DNA of 64,000 bases from Nothopassalora personata. Its lineage: Eukaryota > Ascomycota > Dothideomycetes > Mycosphaerellales > Mycosphaerellaceae. Where the stretch lies: the NCBI GenBank assembly GCA_033816765.1, contig CM066293.1, forward strand, positions 4,154,001-4,218,000, read 5' to 3'. The number at the start of each line of letters is the position of its first letter. Position 1 is the first letter of the stretch. This document shows positions 1 through 10,114 of the stretch, piece by piece. The notes under the pieces were generated by a model, which searched no databases, was not told the origin of the DNA, and worked only from the letters and a program-made list of their open reading frames with translations. The translations under genes were made by a program, and so were the position numbers.

Positions 1-1
1 G

Positions 2-1155
2 GTGCTATTATTCTATCGCCGGCTGGGGAGGGAGGTGATCTTCTCGAAGTTGTGGGGACATGCGTGTCTTGCGGCGATCGCATTCACAGTTACGTGGACT
101 GTGAGCTGCAGCTTCGCGATTGCATTCAGCTGCAATACTCCGAGTGCTTACTGGAGGAGATTTGATCCAGAGTACGAAGCAAAGTTCAATTGTATTGATG
201 TGACTATCGTGAACTGGCTGGCAGGAATCCTAACTGTGGTGTCGGACCTGTACACGATGGCGTTGCCATGCTTTCTGATGCTGTGAGTATGGATCTAGGA
301 TGGCCGTACAGTGTCTCAGCACGATCGCTGAACAAGTCGTGTGCAGGAAGTTGAGACTGCCGCCATCGCAGAAGGTTGGCATGTATGTCATATTCTTGGT
401 TGGCTGGTCCGTTGTGATCGTGAGCTCAGTGCGCGCATACTACACCCACAGTGAGATGGCTATGTTGGCGACTCTTTTGAGGAGCACTGGCTGACACTCG
501 TTGGGTAGGAATTGGATCTGCCTCCGACCTGAGCTGGACACTCTACCGGAACTTTCTACTGGGCCATCTAGAGATCTGCTTGGGATGCTTCTGCGCCAGT
601 GCCCCGAGTCTCCGCATCTTCTATCGCGTATATATGCAGAAGATGCCCAGTCAGATCAAAAAGGCTATGAAAGAATACATCCCATACGCCATCCACGTTC
701 AACGGCGACGTCCAGTCTCTCGAGAGGACCTGTCCGTTCGACCGAAGGACTCTGCAGATCCTGATAATGCGTACGAACCGTACTCTCTTGGCGATATGCC
801 GCGACGTCCGATCACGCCCAATGGATGCGACGTAAATAGAAAGGACTCGGTAGCAGGAGCTGCTCTTGATGTGTTTGAAACAGATTCGACCACAAGTCAG
901 AGTCGAACGCCAAAGCAGAAATGGCAGAGCTACTGGCAAGACCCAGAGCCGACAATGGAGCCGTTGCAGGATCTCCAGCAGACGCGAATTCTTTACCCGA
1001 TTTTCCCAATTCGAGAAGCACAAAGTAGCGACAATGTGGACAGGCTTGACAACATTATCGTGACGGAGTATAATCGAACGTGGCTGACAGATGAGGAGAC
1101 TGGTGACGCTACTTTTATGGGAATGCGGCCACCGTCCTGCCCGCGTCCAAGGTGA
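2..1155 (+). CDS. Fungal rhodopsin-like integral membrane protein, 5' partial
   Basis: This is the C-terminal part of a multi-pass membrane protein of the Fung_rhodopsin type; the true start lies before the window. Three exons join in frame: 2-282, 347-450 and 509-1155. Intron 1 is 64 nt (GTGAGT donor, branch GCTGAAC, TGTGCAG acceptor). Intron 2 is 58 nt (GTGAGA donor, branch CTGAC, GTAG acceptor). Family hallmarks are the PSAYWRRF segment after a conserved cysteine, the PPSQKVGM loop, and the LLGHLEICLGCFCASAP helix followed by LRIFYRVY. The tail after about position 680 is long, hydrophilic and probably cytoplasmic. The function of this family is mostly unknown; some members are proposed receptors or effectors of plant-associated fungi. 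Exon joins are inferred from splice consensus and frame. Confidence 0.8.
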
Positions 1156-1342
1156 TGGCTATCGCTGGACTTGGTAGGCTCTTCCTGCCGCGGAAGACGA
1201 CTAGCGAGCGTACAGACCGATCGAGCGCGTCGGCTGCATACAGCCATAATCTTATAGCGAAATACTACTCGACGAGACTTCGTGCCGAGCCACCTTTTGT
1301 CACGATCGCTTTAGCACGGTTTAGCCCATTAGAGGGCTAGGA
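1156..1342. other. Intergenic, start of repeat-rich flank
   Basis: I see no gene here. At 1308-1342 the text contains a TTAGCACGGTTTAGC-type motif followed by ATTAGAGGGCTAGGAGCGC. The latter recurs about 273 bp downstream at 1599 in the same orientation, so the repeat-rich flank of the 35-kb block begins about here. Confidence 0.6.
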
Positions 1343-1460
1343 GCGCCAATTCGCTTCGCTAAGGCTCGCCGTGAGCGGAATCAGCCGATTGGCTGAACGG
1401 CATAAGGGTACCGAGCCGAGAAAGAAACGACTGAGCTTGCTGAGGTAAGCGTGCACTTAG
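1343..1460. repeat. Flank module, direct copy of the right-hand border
   Basis: This stretch matches 36911-37045 in the same orientation, sharing CGCTTCGCTAAGGCTCGC, CGATTGGCTGAACGG and GAGCCGAGAAAGAA followed by CGACTGAGCTTGCTGAGG. The right copy carries about 40 extra bases in the middle. It is not RIP-mutated. It may be the end of a repeated element or a duplicated host sequence. Confidence 0.6.
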
Positions 1461-1561
1461 GCTACAGCCACCAATGAGTTACCTCAGTAAACTCAGACTC
1501 GCCGCAGGAATTGGCTTTGGCTTCGCCTAGCGCACGCGCTAGGCTCGCTTAAGCTCGCTTC

Positions 1562-1658
1562 AGCTCCGTTAAGCACGGTTCTGCACCGTTCAGCCAATTA
1601 GAGGGCTAGGAGCGCTAATTCGCGTAGCGAGTCTAAGACTAAATAGGGCTATTTTAGT
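1562..1658. repeat. Left arm of imperfect inverted repeat bounding the 35-kb block
   Basis: Read forward, this arm contains AGCTCCG, AGCACGGTTCTGCACCG, TTCAGCCAAT, TCTAAGA and AATAGGGCT, with TTTTAGT a few bases on. The reverse complement of 36883-36980 shows the same blocks in the same order. RIP-type composition begins immediately inside this arm, which fits a terminus of a large element. No target duplication could be recognised outside it. Confidence 0.55.
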
Positions 1659-3460
1659 ATATACGAATTTAGCCCTATATACAAACAAGCACTATTACAT
1701 TCGAAGGTATACATCTCCATTACTACGTTACTCTATCGCCTTAATAACTACTACATTCGATAGCGTACGCTTGGCGCTTTTAATTAAATTAACAATAGCG
1801 TCGTCTACTTATTATAATTACCTACAATCGCCGTCCGCGCGACACGAGTCCTTACTACACGCCTTCGAAGATGTAGAGTTAGAAGAATCGTTAGACGAGT
1901 ACTCCGATACTAATAATAACGCCCCTAATAGCGACGAAGAGGAGGACTACATTAGATTCCCTCCGGTTATGCTACGAAGTCTATACGCGCCGCGCACTAC
2001 GGAGCCTACGTAGGCATAGTAACCTAGAGTAAGGAGGAGGTATACACGACGGTAGGACGACGACATACCTACGTAGGAGAAGCTATAATCTATCGTTAAT
2101 CTCCTACGAAGCTATAATTAGAGTCTATATAAGTTCCTATAGGCCTAGGTCGGAATAGTAGCCGGTACATTGAGCTATAGCGTAGTACTTAAGTCGAAGA
2201 ACTATACTACGATCCCGGCGCGTCGGACTGTATTGCGTCGCTCTATTAAACACTAGTCGCTTAACGCCGTGTTGTACGGACGAGGTTCTCGATATAACTA
2301 GATACCTATATCTCGTACAATCGCTAAACTCGATAACCTCGCGCGGTATTATCCTTTCGGTACCTTTAAGTTAACCGGCGGTACTAACATCGACAGTTTA
2401 AATAATATGGACTACGCGGTAGTATACGAGATTATTAAAACTAGTACTCTAGTCTAGCACTAAATGTTACTACATTTTATAAGCAATTTTCGATTATACT
2501 AGACGAGCTAGTTTCGAAGCAATGTATTAGATTAATCCGTATAATAGCGTATGTTCTTCGTTACGGTGTCGGTATTACACTCGAGGATAGCTAAACGATC
2601 TAACACCTTCTATTCGCTCGTGTCTATATATCTATAAGGATCTAGCACGAAGCGACGGTATATAGACGTTTTGTATAGACTAGGCATCTATTAGAGCTAC
2701 ACTACTAGTAATCGCTTATTAAATAGCGTTATAGAGCATAGTAAGGTACGTAGGACGAGTCTATAACTATACGTAATAGTACGTCGTAGGCGTGCTATTA
2801 AATGGCTACTACGTCTTTATAATGCTTAATCGCTGTTTTACCTTATATCCGTACATATATACCTACCGATTCACATACTCGCCACGCCTCTATACGGTTT
2901 AGAACGCTTTACGACTACGATTGTCTACGAGCTATGTAGCTAGCTCCGCACGGTTTAGAACGCTTTATAACTACGGTCTTCCTCGAGCTATAGCGTCGAG
3001 ATACCGGTTCTAATAGACATGTACCGTTTAGAACGCTTTATAACTACGGCCTTCCTCGAGCTATAGCGTTAAGATGCCGGTTCTAATGCACATACACCAT
3101 TTAGGACGCTTTATTAGTATAGCTCCCTTAAGCTATAGAGTAGGCCTTATATAATAGCGGCTATATAAATGGATCTACACGCTTTAGAACGCTTCGTAAC
3201 TACGGTCCTCTAGAGCCGCGAAGCCATTGTTATATCGAGTCTATAGCTAACATCCGCGTTAGTAGATACACCTCCGTACTATAGGCTATAACGAGTAGAC
3301 GGTACTTAACTACGATAACATAAACTTTAAGGATCCTACTCGCTACGAGGTATTAGGCTATAAGGTAAAGTAGCGTACTATAACTACTACTTAGGTTGTC
3401 TATTGTTCTACGATTCTAGCTTCTAGCCTAACATAAGATATATACACTCCGTCCGCTTCC
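1659..3460. other. RIP-mutated sequence, no gene resolved
   Basis: TA is strongly enriched and CA/TG depleted, as expected after RIP. An 80-codon open stretch (1771-2013, plus strand) has an acidic Ser/Asp/Glu-rich end and could be the N-terminus of a lost gene, but I recognise no domain. Nothing else can be assigned apart from the imperfect tandem repeat at 2895-3250. Confidence 0.6.
2895..3250. repeat. Imperfect tandem repeat, about 56-82 bp spacing
   Basis: The core TTTAGAACGCTTTA, followed by an AACTACGGTCTTCCTCGAGC-like tail, recurs near 2895, 2951, 3024, 3106 and 3180. Copies diverge mostly by C-to-T or G-to-A changes. It could be an old protein-repeat coding region or a satellite. Confidence 0.55.
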
Positions 3461-5143
3461 CTCGATATAGACGATATCTACGATACGCCTAGGCTCTAGG
3501 ATAATAGCACTAGGCGAGAGATATCGAGAGCTATTATTACTAATACTATTAAGGCTATCTACGATAAGCCGATTAACGAGATCCTAAAGCTCGAGGCGAT
3601 CGTAAATCTAGAGACACCTTATACCTATCTAGCGATGCCTTAGCTAGATGTTCTCGCTAATACTAGACCGACGGATTATCTATAATATAGCTCTATACCC
3701 GAAGACGAAGGCACTACGGAAGGCAACATACGGGTGCACGATCGACTTATAAAGGTCGAATTAGGCTTTAAGTCTAATACGGACCTAACGTCCTCTAAGT
3801 AGGAGGTGTTCGGTACACGTCTTTAGCTCGTACATAGTAATTAGCTTACGTCGGAGCGTATTCGAGTAGCTAAAGTCTAGTAGAAGCATGCCTAAGGTCG
3901 CTTTAACCGTAGAGAGTGGCTCCTTAGAGTACTAGCTTAGTTCTATATCTAGATAAATCTACTCTATGCTATCGTCCGCACGTATTAGGATCCTCCCTCC
4001 CTAAATGAGCATTGTTATTACACTATCTCTTCTAATTGTGCCGCCTAGAATCGGTCTTAATATAGTCGTAAGAACATTAAGTATTACCTTATCGAGCCCC
4101 TAGTCCGGTATAGGTTCAACTCGCGGGTGTTACTATTATTCTATAAATTACTAGAGCGTCGTAAGATCCTATTACCGGTCGGAGTTACTACTAATATGTC
4201 CGTAATCGATAGTAGCTAGCTTAATAATAGTTTCGCATCCGTTAATGAAATACTACGGTCTAACTTAACTACCGCGATGTTTAACGAGATTATCGAGGAT
4301 ATACGACTAGAAGCTTTTACGCGTAACGTATAGGAAGGTAAGACTCCCTCTAGCATTATTTATAAAGACATCGAATTCCGTACTATGTATCGGCTATTAC
4401 AAGAGGTAGAGTTACTTTTAACGATACGGTATGCGGTTAAATATAGTAATATCGGTATACTAAGGCGTGCGGTAGACCTATTGATTCCTATCTTCTTCGG
4501 AGTATCGTAGTATAACTACGGCCGCGAGATGTTATATTACCGATAGCTTCTCTCGGATGCTATGTGCACGCCGGTATTGTAGCGATTAATACTAGCATCC
4601 GGTCTAGTGAACTAGAAAGGCAAAGCAATAACCTTTAAGCCTATCGACCTAAGTCTCGAACACCTAAATAGAGGATGTAAAACCGAGCTTAATTGCTTTA
4701 AGAACTCGACCTATAATGTAGATACGATCTTCGATCGTATTTGTCGGTTAAATCGTTAGATCCGCTATCTCCGCGCTAATATCGAGTAAAAATTTAGTAA
4801 TTATATACTAGACGATCATACCGTTCGAGATGCTCGCCTTAATATGTTCGCTCGGGCGAAGATGTTATTTAATAGCGAGCTCGGGTCTATTCGAGGAGCC
4901 TAGAGCCTATACGATCCTAAGTAGTATTACGACTCGTTTAATATTCGTAAAGAAGGTATGTAGGTAGTAGGCTCGCGTATTACGGAGTTTAACTCGAGGC
5001 TAATTCGATAGCTACTAGACACTACTACGGGTAATATACTATCGGACTTTATCGATATTAAGGCGCTTAAGGCTATAGAGGACGTAGAGATTATAGATCT
5101 TACGTAGCTTAACGATTAAAAGACAACGAAGTACATAAGATGA
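3461..5143 (+). pseudogene. RIP-decayed DUF6589-domain protein gene
   Basis: One frame can be followed from 3461 to a TGA at 5141-5143. It is broken only by TAG or TAA codons at places where Trp or Gln would be expected, the exact damage RIP causes. I saw no frameshift. The residual protein keeps the landmarks of fungal DUF6589 proteins: FGTRL near 3809, a DPPSLNEHCYY segment, IKYYLIEPLVRY, RAVDLLIPIFFG near 4470, LILASGLVN followed by a KPIDLSLEHLNRGCKTEL stretch, and a late KEGM block. DUF6589 is an uncharacterised domain that is expanded and often repeat-associated in fungi. I infer that this gene belongs to the old core of the 35-kb block together with the helicase. The 5' end is uncertain. 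Confidence 0.75.
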
Positions 5144-5335
5144 TACATAAGATAAGAGATAAGACACGATATTAGCGGTACCGAGAAGAAGTTCATTATA
5201 GATAGAGACACTAAGTAGAGGACACCGAATACCGAATACCGAACACCTACCTACCTACCTACTAACAAAACCTAGTAGAAGACACCCGACTACACCCTAA
5301 CGACAAAGCCTTATAGAAAATAAAAAAAATTAGAT
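5144..5335. other. Spacer, nothing recognised
   Basis: This RIP-mutated spacer follows the DUF6589-type pseudogene. It contains short CCTA and ATACCGA repeats around 5225-5270 and no supported gene. Confidence 0.5.
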
Positions 5336-5790
5336 AGCTACCGGAGGAGCTATACCGCTAAAGCTACCACTACCTATACTACTACCGAAACTACTACCGT
5401 TACCCCTAAAGGGGGGTCTCTTCTTAGCCGGAGCAATGTTCTTAGGCGCGGGACAACGACGAGGACTAGACTTCGACTTCTTCTCGCCCTTACGAGGACC
5501 GGGCTTATTAGGATAGTAGTAGCCCTTAGAGCGAAGGCGGTAGCGAGCACACGAGAAGCCGGTACGCTTAATCTAGCCTTTAGCTAGGTTAGAGAAGACA
5601 TAGTACTCGTATCCGTAGTCTAGATAATAGTCGCACGACTACCTAGGCTTAGGCGCGTATAGTCGGCCGAGCTTAGTCTCTATAATAGCACTAACGAGGC
5701 GCTAGTTCGCACGGCCGCGACGCTTAATGTAGACGTCTAAGGTAGTGTTAGTACATTGTAGTATATAGCGACAACTATACTTAACTTACT
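5336..5790 (-). pseudogene. RIP-decayed reading frame of unknown function
   Basis: On the minus strand a frame runs from about 5740 to 5340 with only TAG-type stops. It reads as an aromatic Tyr/Asp-rich part (YYLDYGYEYYVFSNLAKG) and then a basic, proline-rich tail (GPRKGEKKSKSSPRR). I do not recognise the family. It sits tail-to-tail with the DUF6589-type pseudogene. The composition suggests a real decayed protein rather than noise, but both boundaries are uncertain. Confidence 0.4.
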
Positions 5791-5940
5791 ACCGAGTACG
5801 TCTATAGACTACTACTTACTATTAACTTAAGGCTCGCGGGTTAGAGGGTCGTAGCTACTAGGTAAGAACAACTAAGGGAGCCGGGGGTTGTCGGTAATGT
5901 CGGTAGCTAGGCGCTACGCGAGGGTTATACTACCTTATAG

Positions 5941-6135
<195 letters not shown>

Positions 6136-7650
6136 CTATTAGGCGAGGAGGAGGGCGGCACGACGGGCGCGCTACCGAGTAGAGAGACTATAATTATGTT
6201 AGTACGCTTATTACATTATAAAGTGATATGTCTTAACTTACGGAGGAGGGAGCACGCGAGGAGTAGGAGTAGGTCTTTAATAATATTAGCTAATAGATAT
6301 CGGACACGAGACATGTTACGACTAACCGGCTAGCGGCGCTACTACTATACTAGTACTAACGACTACGGGAACCGAGCGGAAAGAAGGCGGGCATCTTAGC
6401 GGTAGAGTTAATAATCGACTTATATAGCTTACGGGTTAGGGTTTAGGCGTTAAAGGAGGCGGAGTCGTAGATCGCTTACGGGCTAGAAGTAATATAAGTT
6501 AAGTAAAAGAAAAGAGGAAGTAAAAGAAGAAAGAAGCGCGAAGATATGCCTCGACCTTACAATAGCGGGAAGCATACTATTATCGATAGGAAAGCGCGAG
6601 TAATGTAGAGCCTTCTTTCGGGAGTCCTACGCTCTAGTTAGGTACCGTAGAGTAAAGGCGTCTCTCTAATAATAGTATAGAGATGTATTGCAAGAACGCG
6701 CGCGCTCTTATTAGCTAAACGGTACTAAATCGATATAAAGCGTACGACTAGACCCTAGATTTCGCACTAAACTTTATATACGTATATAAAGTAATAATAC
6801 GATCCGCGCTATTATAAACTTAGCGCGCGTTCTTATTAGCTAAACGGTGCTAAATCGTATTAAAGGATAATGAACCCTTACGATATTATTCATTAAGGAG
6901 GAAGGTATAATAGTAGCTACCCGCTACCTACGCGAGCTTCCTATATCGTAAGTAGGCTTCCCTACTATAGCCTAAGGCTCCTCGTATGCGTCCTATTCGA
7001 CCGACTAGCTATCCCGTTATATAGAGCGTAAAGTCCGCACTTTTCCTCTTCCGGCAATTCTTCTTCCCGGGCGGGTGTCGTATCTAGGAAGGCGGGTATC
7101 GCATCTTCCTAGATGCGTAACCTATCTACCGCCGAGCCGATTATAGACACTAGAAACTTCGACCTAAGCATAGCTAGCTAGGTAACCGTCCGCTCTAACG
7201 ATGTATCCTAGTAAGGACGCATTTAATAACGCCTATTTAGAGACTATTAACTTCGCCGACTACCTTCTACGCGAGACACCTAAATTGTGCTCTAAGATAG
7301 GTTAGGCTATTAAGATCGGCCTTAAGACCTACTAGGCGTTAAGAGGCGTAGGCTTATCCGTAAGGTATAGGAGTTAAAGGTAGTTCCTACTAAGCTTAAC
7401 ATATACCGTTCATTTAAGCACCTAGGCTACTATATCCGTAATTACTTTACGATAATACTACTACCCCGACGACAACTTTACTAATGTATAGCTACGTCCG
7501 TAAAGACCTTCAAGAAGATACTACTACCCCGTCGACGACTTTAACTAATATACTACTACTATATAAGAAGTTTTAATAACGTAGCTTTACTCCGACACGA
7601 GTCGCGTAACTACCTTACTTAGTAGGGCTTAGGCCTATACTACATTACAT
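6136..7650. other. RIP-mutated spacer with TTAGCTAAACSGTGCTAA motifs
   Basis: I can support no gene here. Two copies of a TTATTAGCTAAACGGTRCTAAATCG motif occur near 6709 and 6831, a relative of sequences near the block borders and at 7981-8310. The rest is TA-rich RIP-type sequence. Confidence 0.5.
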
Positions 7651-7924
7651 TCCGCACTACTTTCTCGTCCGGTAGGATGTCTTTCGAGGGTAGCGTAGGT
7701 AGGATCTAGTTATAGCTATCTATTATAGTTATAGCCGTCTATTACACTCCGTACTACTTTCTCGTCCGGTAGGATGTCTTTCGAGGGTAGCGTAGGTAGG
7801 ATCTAGTTATAGCCGTCTATTATAGTTGTGGCCGTCTATTATACTCCGTACTACTTTCTCGTCCGGTAGGATGTCTTTCGAGGGTAGCGTAGGTAGGATC
7901 TAGTTATAGCCGTCTATTATTATT
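7651..7924. repeat. 97-bp tandem repeat, nearly three copies
   Basis: Copies start at 7651, 7748 and 7845, an exact 97-bp period; the third copy is cut short. Each holds TCCGYACTACTTTCTCGTCC, then CGGTAGGATGTCTTTCGAGG and TAGCGTAGGTAGGATCTAG. They differ at few positions (C/T and A/G), so either the duplication postdates most of the RIP or the copies were mutated alike. Confidence 0.85.
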
Positions 7925-8479
7925 AGGGAGCGTCCGAGATGTAGTTAATAATAGTTATTAGCGCCTTTAGTAAGGTGATATTATTAGCTAAACCGTGCCG
8001 GCCGATGCTAAAGCGACTATAAGCGAACATAAGTAAGCGACGAGGCTACGCGACAATGCAATATCGTACGGGGAAGAGGACATATCGTCGAAGATAGCGG
8101 GCCGAGCGGTATATACCGAGCGATATTATTAGCTAAACCGTGTTAAACGGAGCTAAAGCAAATAAGTAAGCATAAGCGAGAGAGGTAGCGTTATAGCGAT
8201 AAGGTTACCCTTAACATCGTAAGGCTACGCGACGATATAATATCTTATAGGAGAGAGGATGTCGTTATAGATATCGGACCAAGCGGATTTACCCGAGCGC
8301 TCTTATTAGCTAAACCGTACTAATCTATGTTATAAAGGGTTCTAAACGGTATAAGTAGGGTACATAAGCTAGCGCCGGATAGACCCGACACGACTATAGC
8401 ATATAAAACGCATACGACATTACTATTCGTCTTAACTATTAACACTAGATAGGGCATTAGTATACCGGTTACGATAGTG
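7925..8479. other. RIP-mutated spacer with three more TTAGCTAAACCGTRC motifs
   Basis: Copies of ATTAGCTAAACCGTGCCGGC, ATTAGCTAAACCGTGTTAAA and ATTAGCTAAACCGTACTAAT-like motifs lie near 7981, 8125 and 8303, each followed by a second GCTAAA- or TCTAAACGG-type half. No gene is recognised. If the DNA element next door is disregarded, the minus-strand helicase frame may extend a short way into this stretch, but I cannot prove it. Confidence 0.5.
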
Positions 8480-8514
8480 GCCTAGGCTTATAAAACCGGT
8501 AAATACCCGCATTC
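8480..8514. repeat. Left terminal inverted repeat of the DNA element
   Basis: It starts GCCTAGGCTTATAAAACCGG and continues with TAAATACCCGCATTC. It pairs inverted with 13352-13386, with a handful of differences, several of them RIP-type. Confidence 0.75.
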
Positions 8515-8612
8515 AAAATTCGCAATCCTTAATTCTTATTATTATAGACTCGCTATTTGTCTTATAGACTCGCTGTTTATCTAATAGTACACTCGCTACA
8601 TTGCTTTATATA

Positions 8613-9990
8613 ATGCTACGTCTAGCGATCGATCTAGAGCCCTTTCGCATCGATATCGAGCTATGGACTACCGCTAAATTCACATAGGTAGCTATTCGAG
8701 ACAACCTCTTTAATCTCTACGGTGTTTGAATTAGCGAACGGACCCTCCGCTAGCGACTCGTAGAGTAGCGAGGAACTCGCGAGGATAATTAGGCTTATAA
8801 TTAGGCTCGCTAGGCCGAGCTACGCTAGCGAGTCGAGGAACTATTCTAGAAATATAGCCTCGACGATAGCGAGTCTTATACTATCCTCCGCCTCGATAGA
8901 TTCGACCTTACCCTTCGCTAGTATTAAGAGCTACGAAGAGGTATTGGATTAAAGCGTAGTCTTAGTAAAGAATAAGCTCTAGCTATAGAGTCTAAGATAT
9001 AGCGAGTCCTTTAGGAAGTTATAAGTAGTAGCTATTAGTAAGACTAGGGCTATCGTAAGCTAGTAAGAGAGCTACGTGAGAGTTATTATATTATTAGACG
9101 GTAGGATAGACTCGGTATCTATAGACTCGGTGTCTATAGACTCGTAGACTAGACTCGCTAACTTTATTAGCGACCGTATTAGGACACTCGCTCGTGCGAT
9201 TAACCCTATCCCTTTTATCTCTCGCAATCCTATAATACGAGACCCTATAACACCGCGGTATGCGAGGCTAAAAGTAGAAGGTCCTAACGACGTCTAGTTA
9301 ATCGATACCTTTCTAAAATACGAGCGCTTTAAGATATAGATCTACGCTTATATTAACGTCTACTCTCGGCGGGTTATCTAGTACTACATAGGGCCTATAG
9401 CGAAGACGAAGTTCTCTATATTTACTTAATACGTTAGAGTAATACATTACGGTAGTAGGGTGCTAATTCGCGTACGATCTAATTAGGGCGTTAAGACGCC
9501 TATACTAGCCGATACCTATCTACGAGTCCGAGAGCGACTCGCTAGTAATCTACTTACGTTCGATAAGGCCTTCTAGTACACCTTAAGTAAGGGCAATTAA
9601 ACTATCAAACACTAGTAGGGCGAGGGTACTAAGGCTACATTTAATCGCTAGAGAGACCTCTTTAATTAGTATATTATAATAGGACTCTTTAAGGAAGCAT
9701 TAGCCGTAGATAGGATAGTATTCGCTACTATCTATATTCCAATCCTTCGAAGTGTTATATTATCGTTCGTTAACGAGTAGAACCGCTATCGTATCCGTCG
9801 TTATAACCTAGAATCGCTTATAAACGGCATACCGGATATCCTATATAACTACCTAGAGTTAAAAGGAGTACGACTATATAGGCATCTACTTAACCCTAAG
9901 GACGAGGAGCTTCGCTAGTAGAAGGAGCGAGTCGATTAGTACGGTACGTTAATCCGGGGTGTCTATAGTAGCGAGTCTAGCGCTACTATA
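8613..9990 (+). pseudogene. RIP-decayed HTH + integrase-core protein of the DNA element
   Basis: From an ATG at 8613 the first frame reads through an N-terminal helix-turn-helix block (ISERTLRxRLVEW-like near 8730, with TAG at Gln/Trp sites). A second frame, in register 9280-9960, gives an integrase-like core. Landmarks are LIDTF near 9298 (candidate first Asp), SRRVI followed by YYIGPIAKTKFSIFTQY-like text, an RSN-G-KTPILADTYLRVRERL stretch (second Asp position now Asn, explicable by RIP), and TIKH near 9601 where the catalytic Glu position reads Lys. LFKEALAVDRIVFATIYIPI follows near 9690. The change of frame between the two parts implies an intron or an indel. The resemblance is to fungal TE-borne integrase-core proteins. 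It is certainly inactive here. Confidence 0.65.
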
Positions 9991-10017
9991 GCTACGAGTC
10001 CTAGCTTAGCTAAGGGA

Positions 10018-10114
10018 GGACTCGCTATAGCTTAAGTACGGACTCGCTATAGCTTAAGTACGGACTCGCTATAGCTTAAGTGCGGACTCGCTATAGCTTA
10101 AGTACGGACTCGCT
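10018..10114. repeat. 22-bp tandem repeat, four copies plus part of a fifth
   Basis: The unit GGACTCGCTATAGCTTAAGT plus AC repeats at 10018, 10040, 10062 and 10084, with a partial copy at 10106. Only one base differs, in the third copy (GTGC for GTAC). It lies inside the TIR element just after the integrase-like frame and contains the ACTCGCT motif. Confidence 0.9.

Noticed and set aside
1659..3460. Starship captain (DUF3435 tyrosine recombinase) at the left end of the block
   Set aside because: I looked for it because of the size of the block, but no recombinase motif can be read in any frame.
6430..6450. GGGTTAGGGTTT, telomere-like
   Set aside because: Fewer than two units of TTAGGG; not a telomeric tract.
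7651..7924. CRISPR-like regular repeats
   Set aside because: Contiguous 97-bp tandem copies without spacers in a eukaryotic genome.
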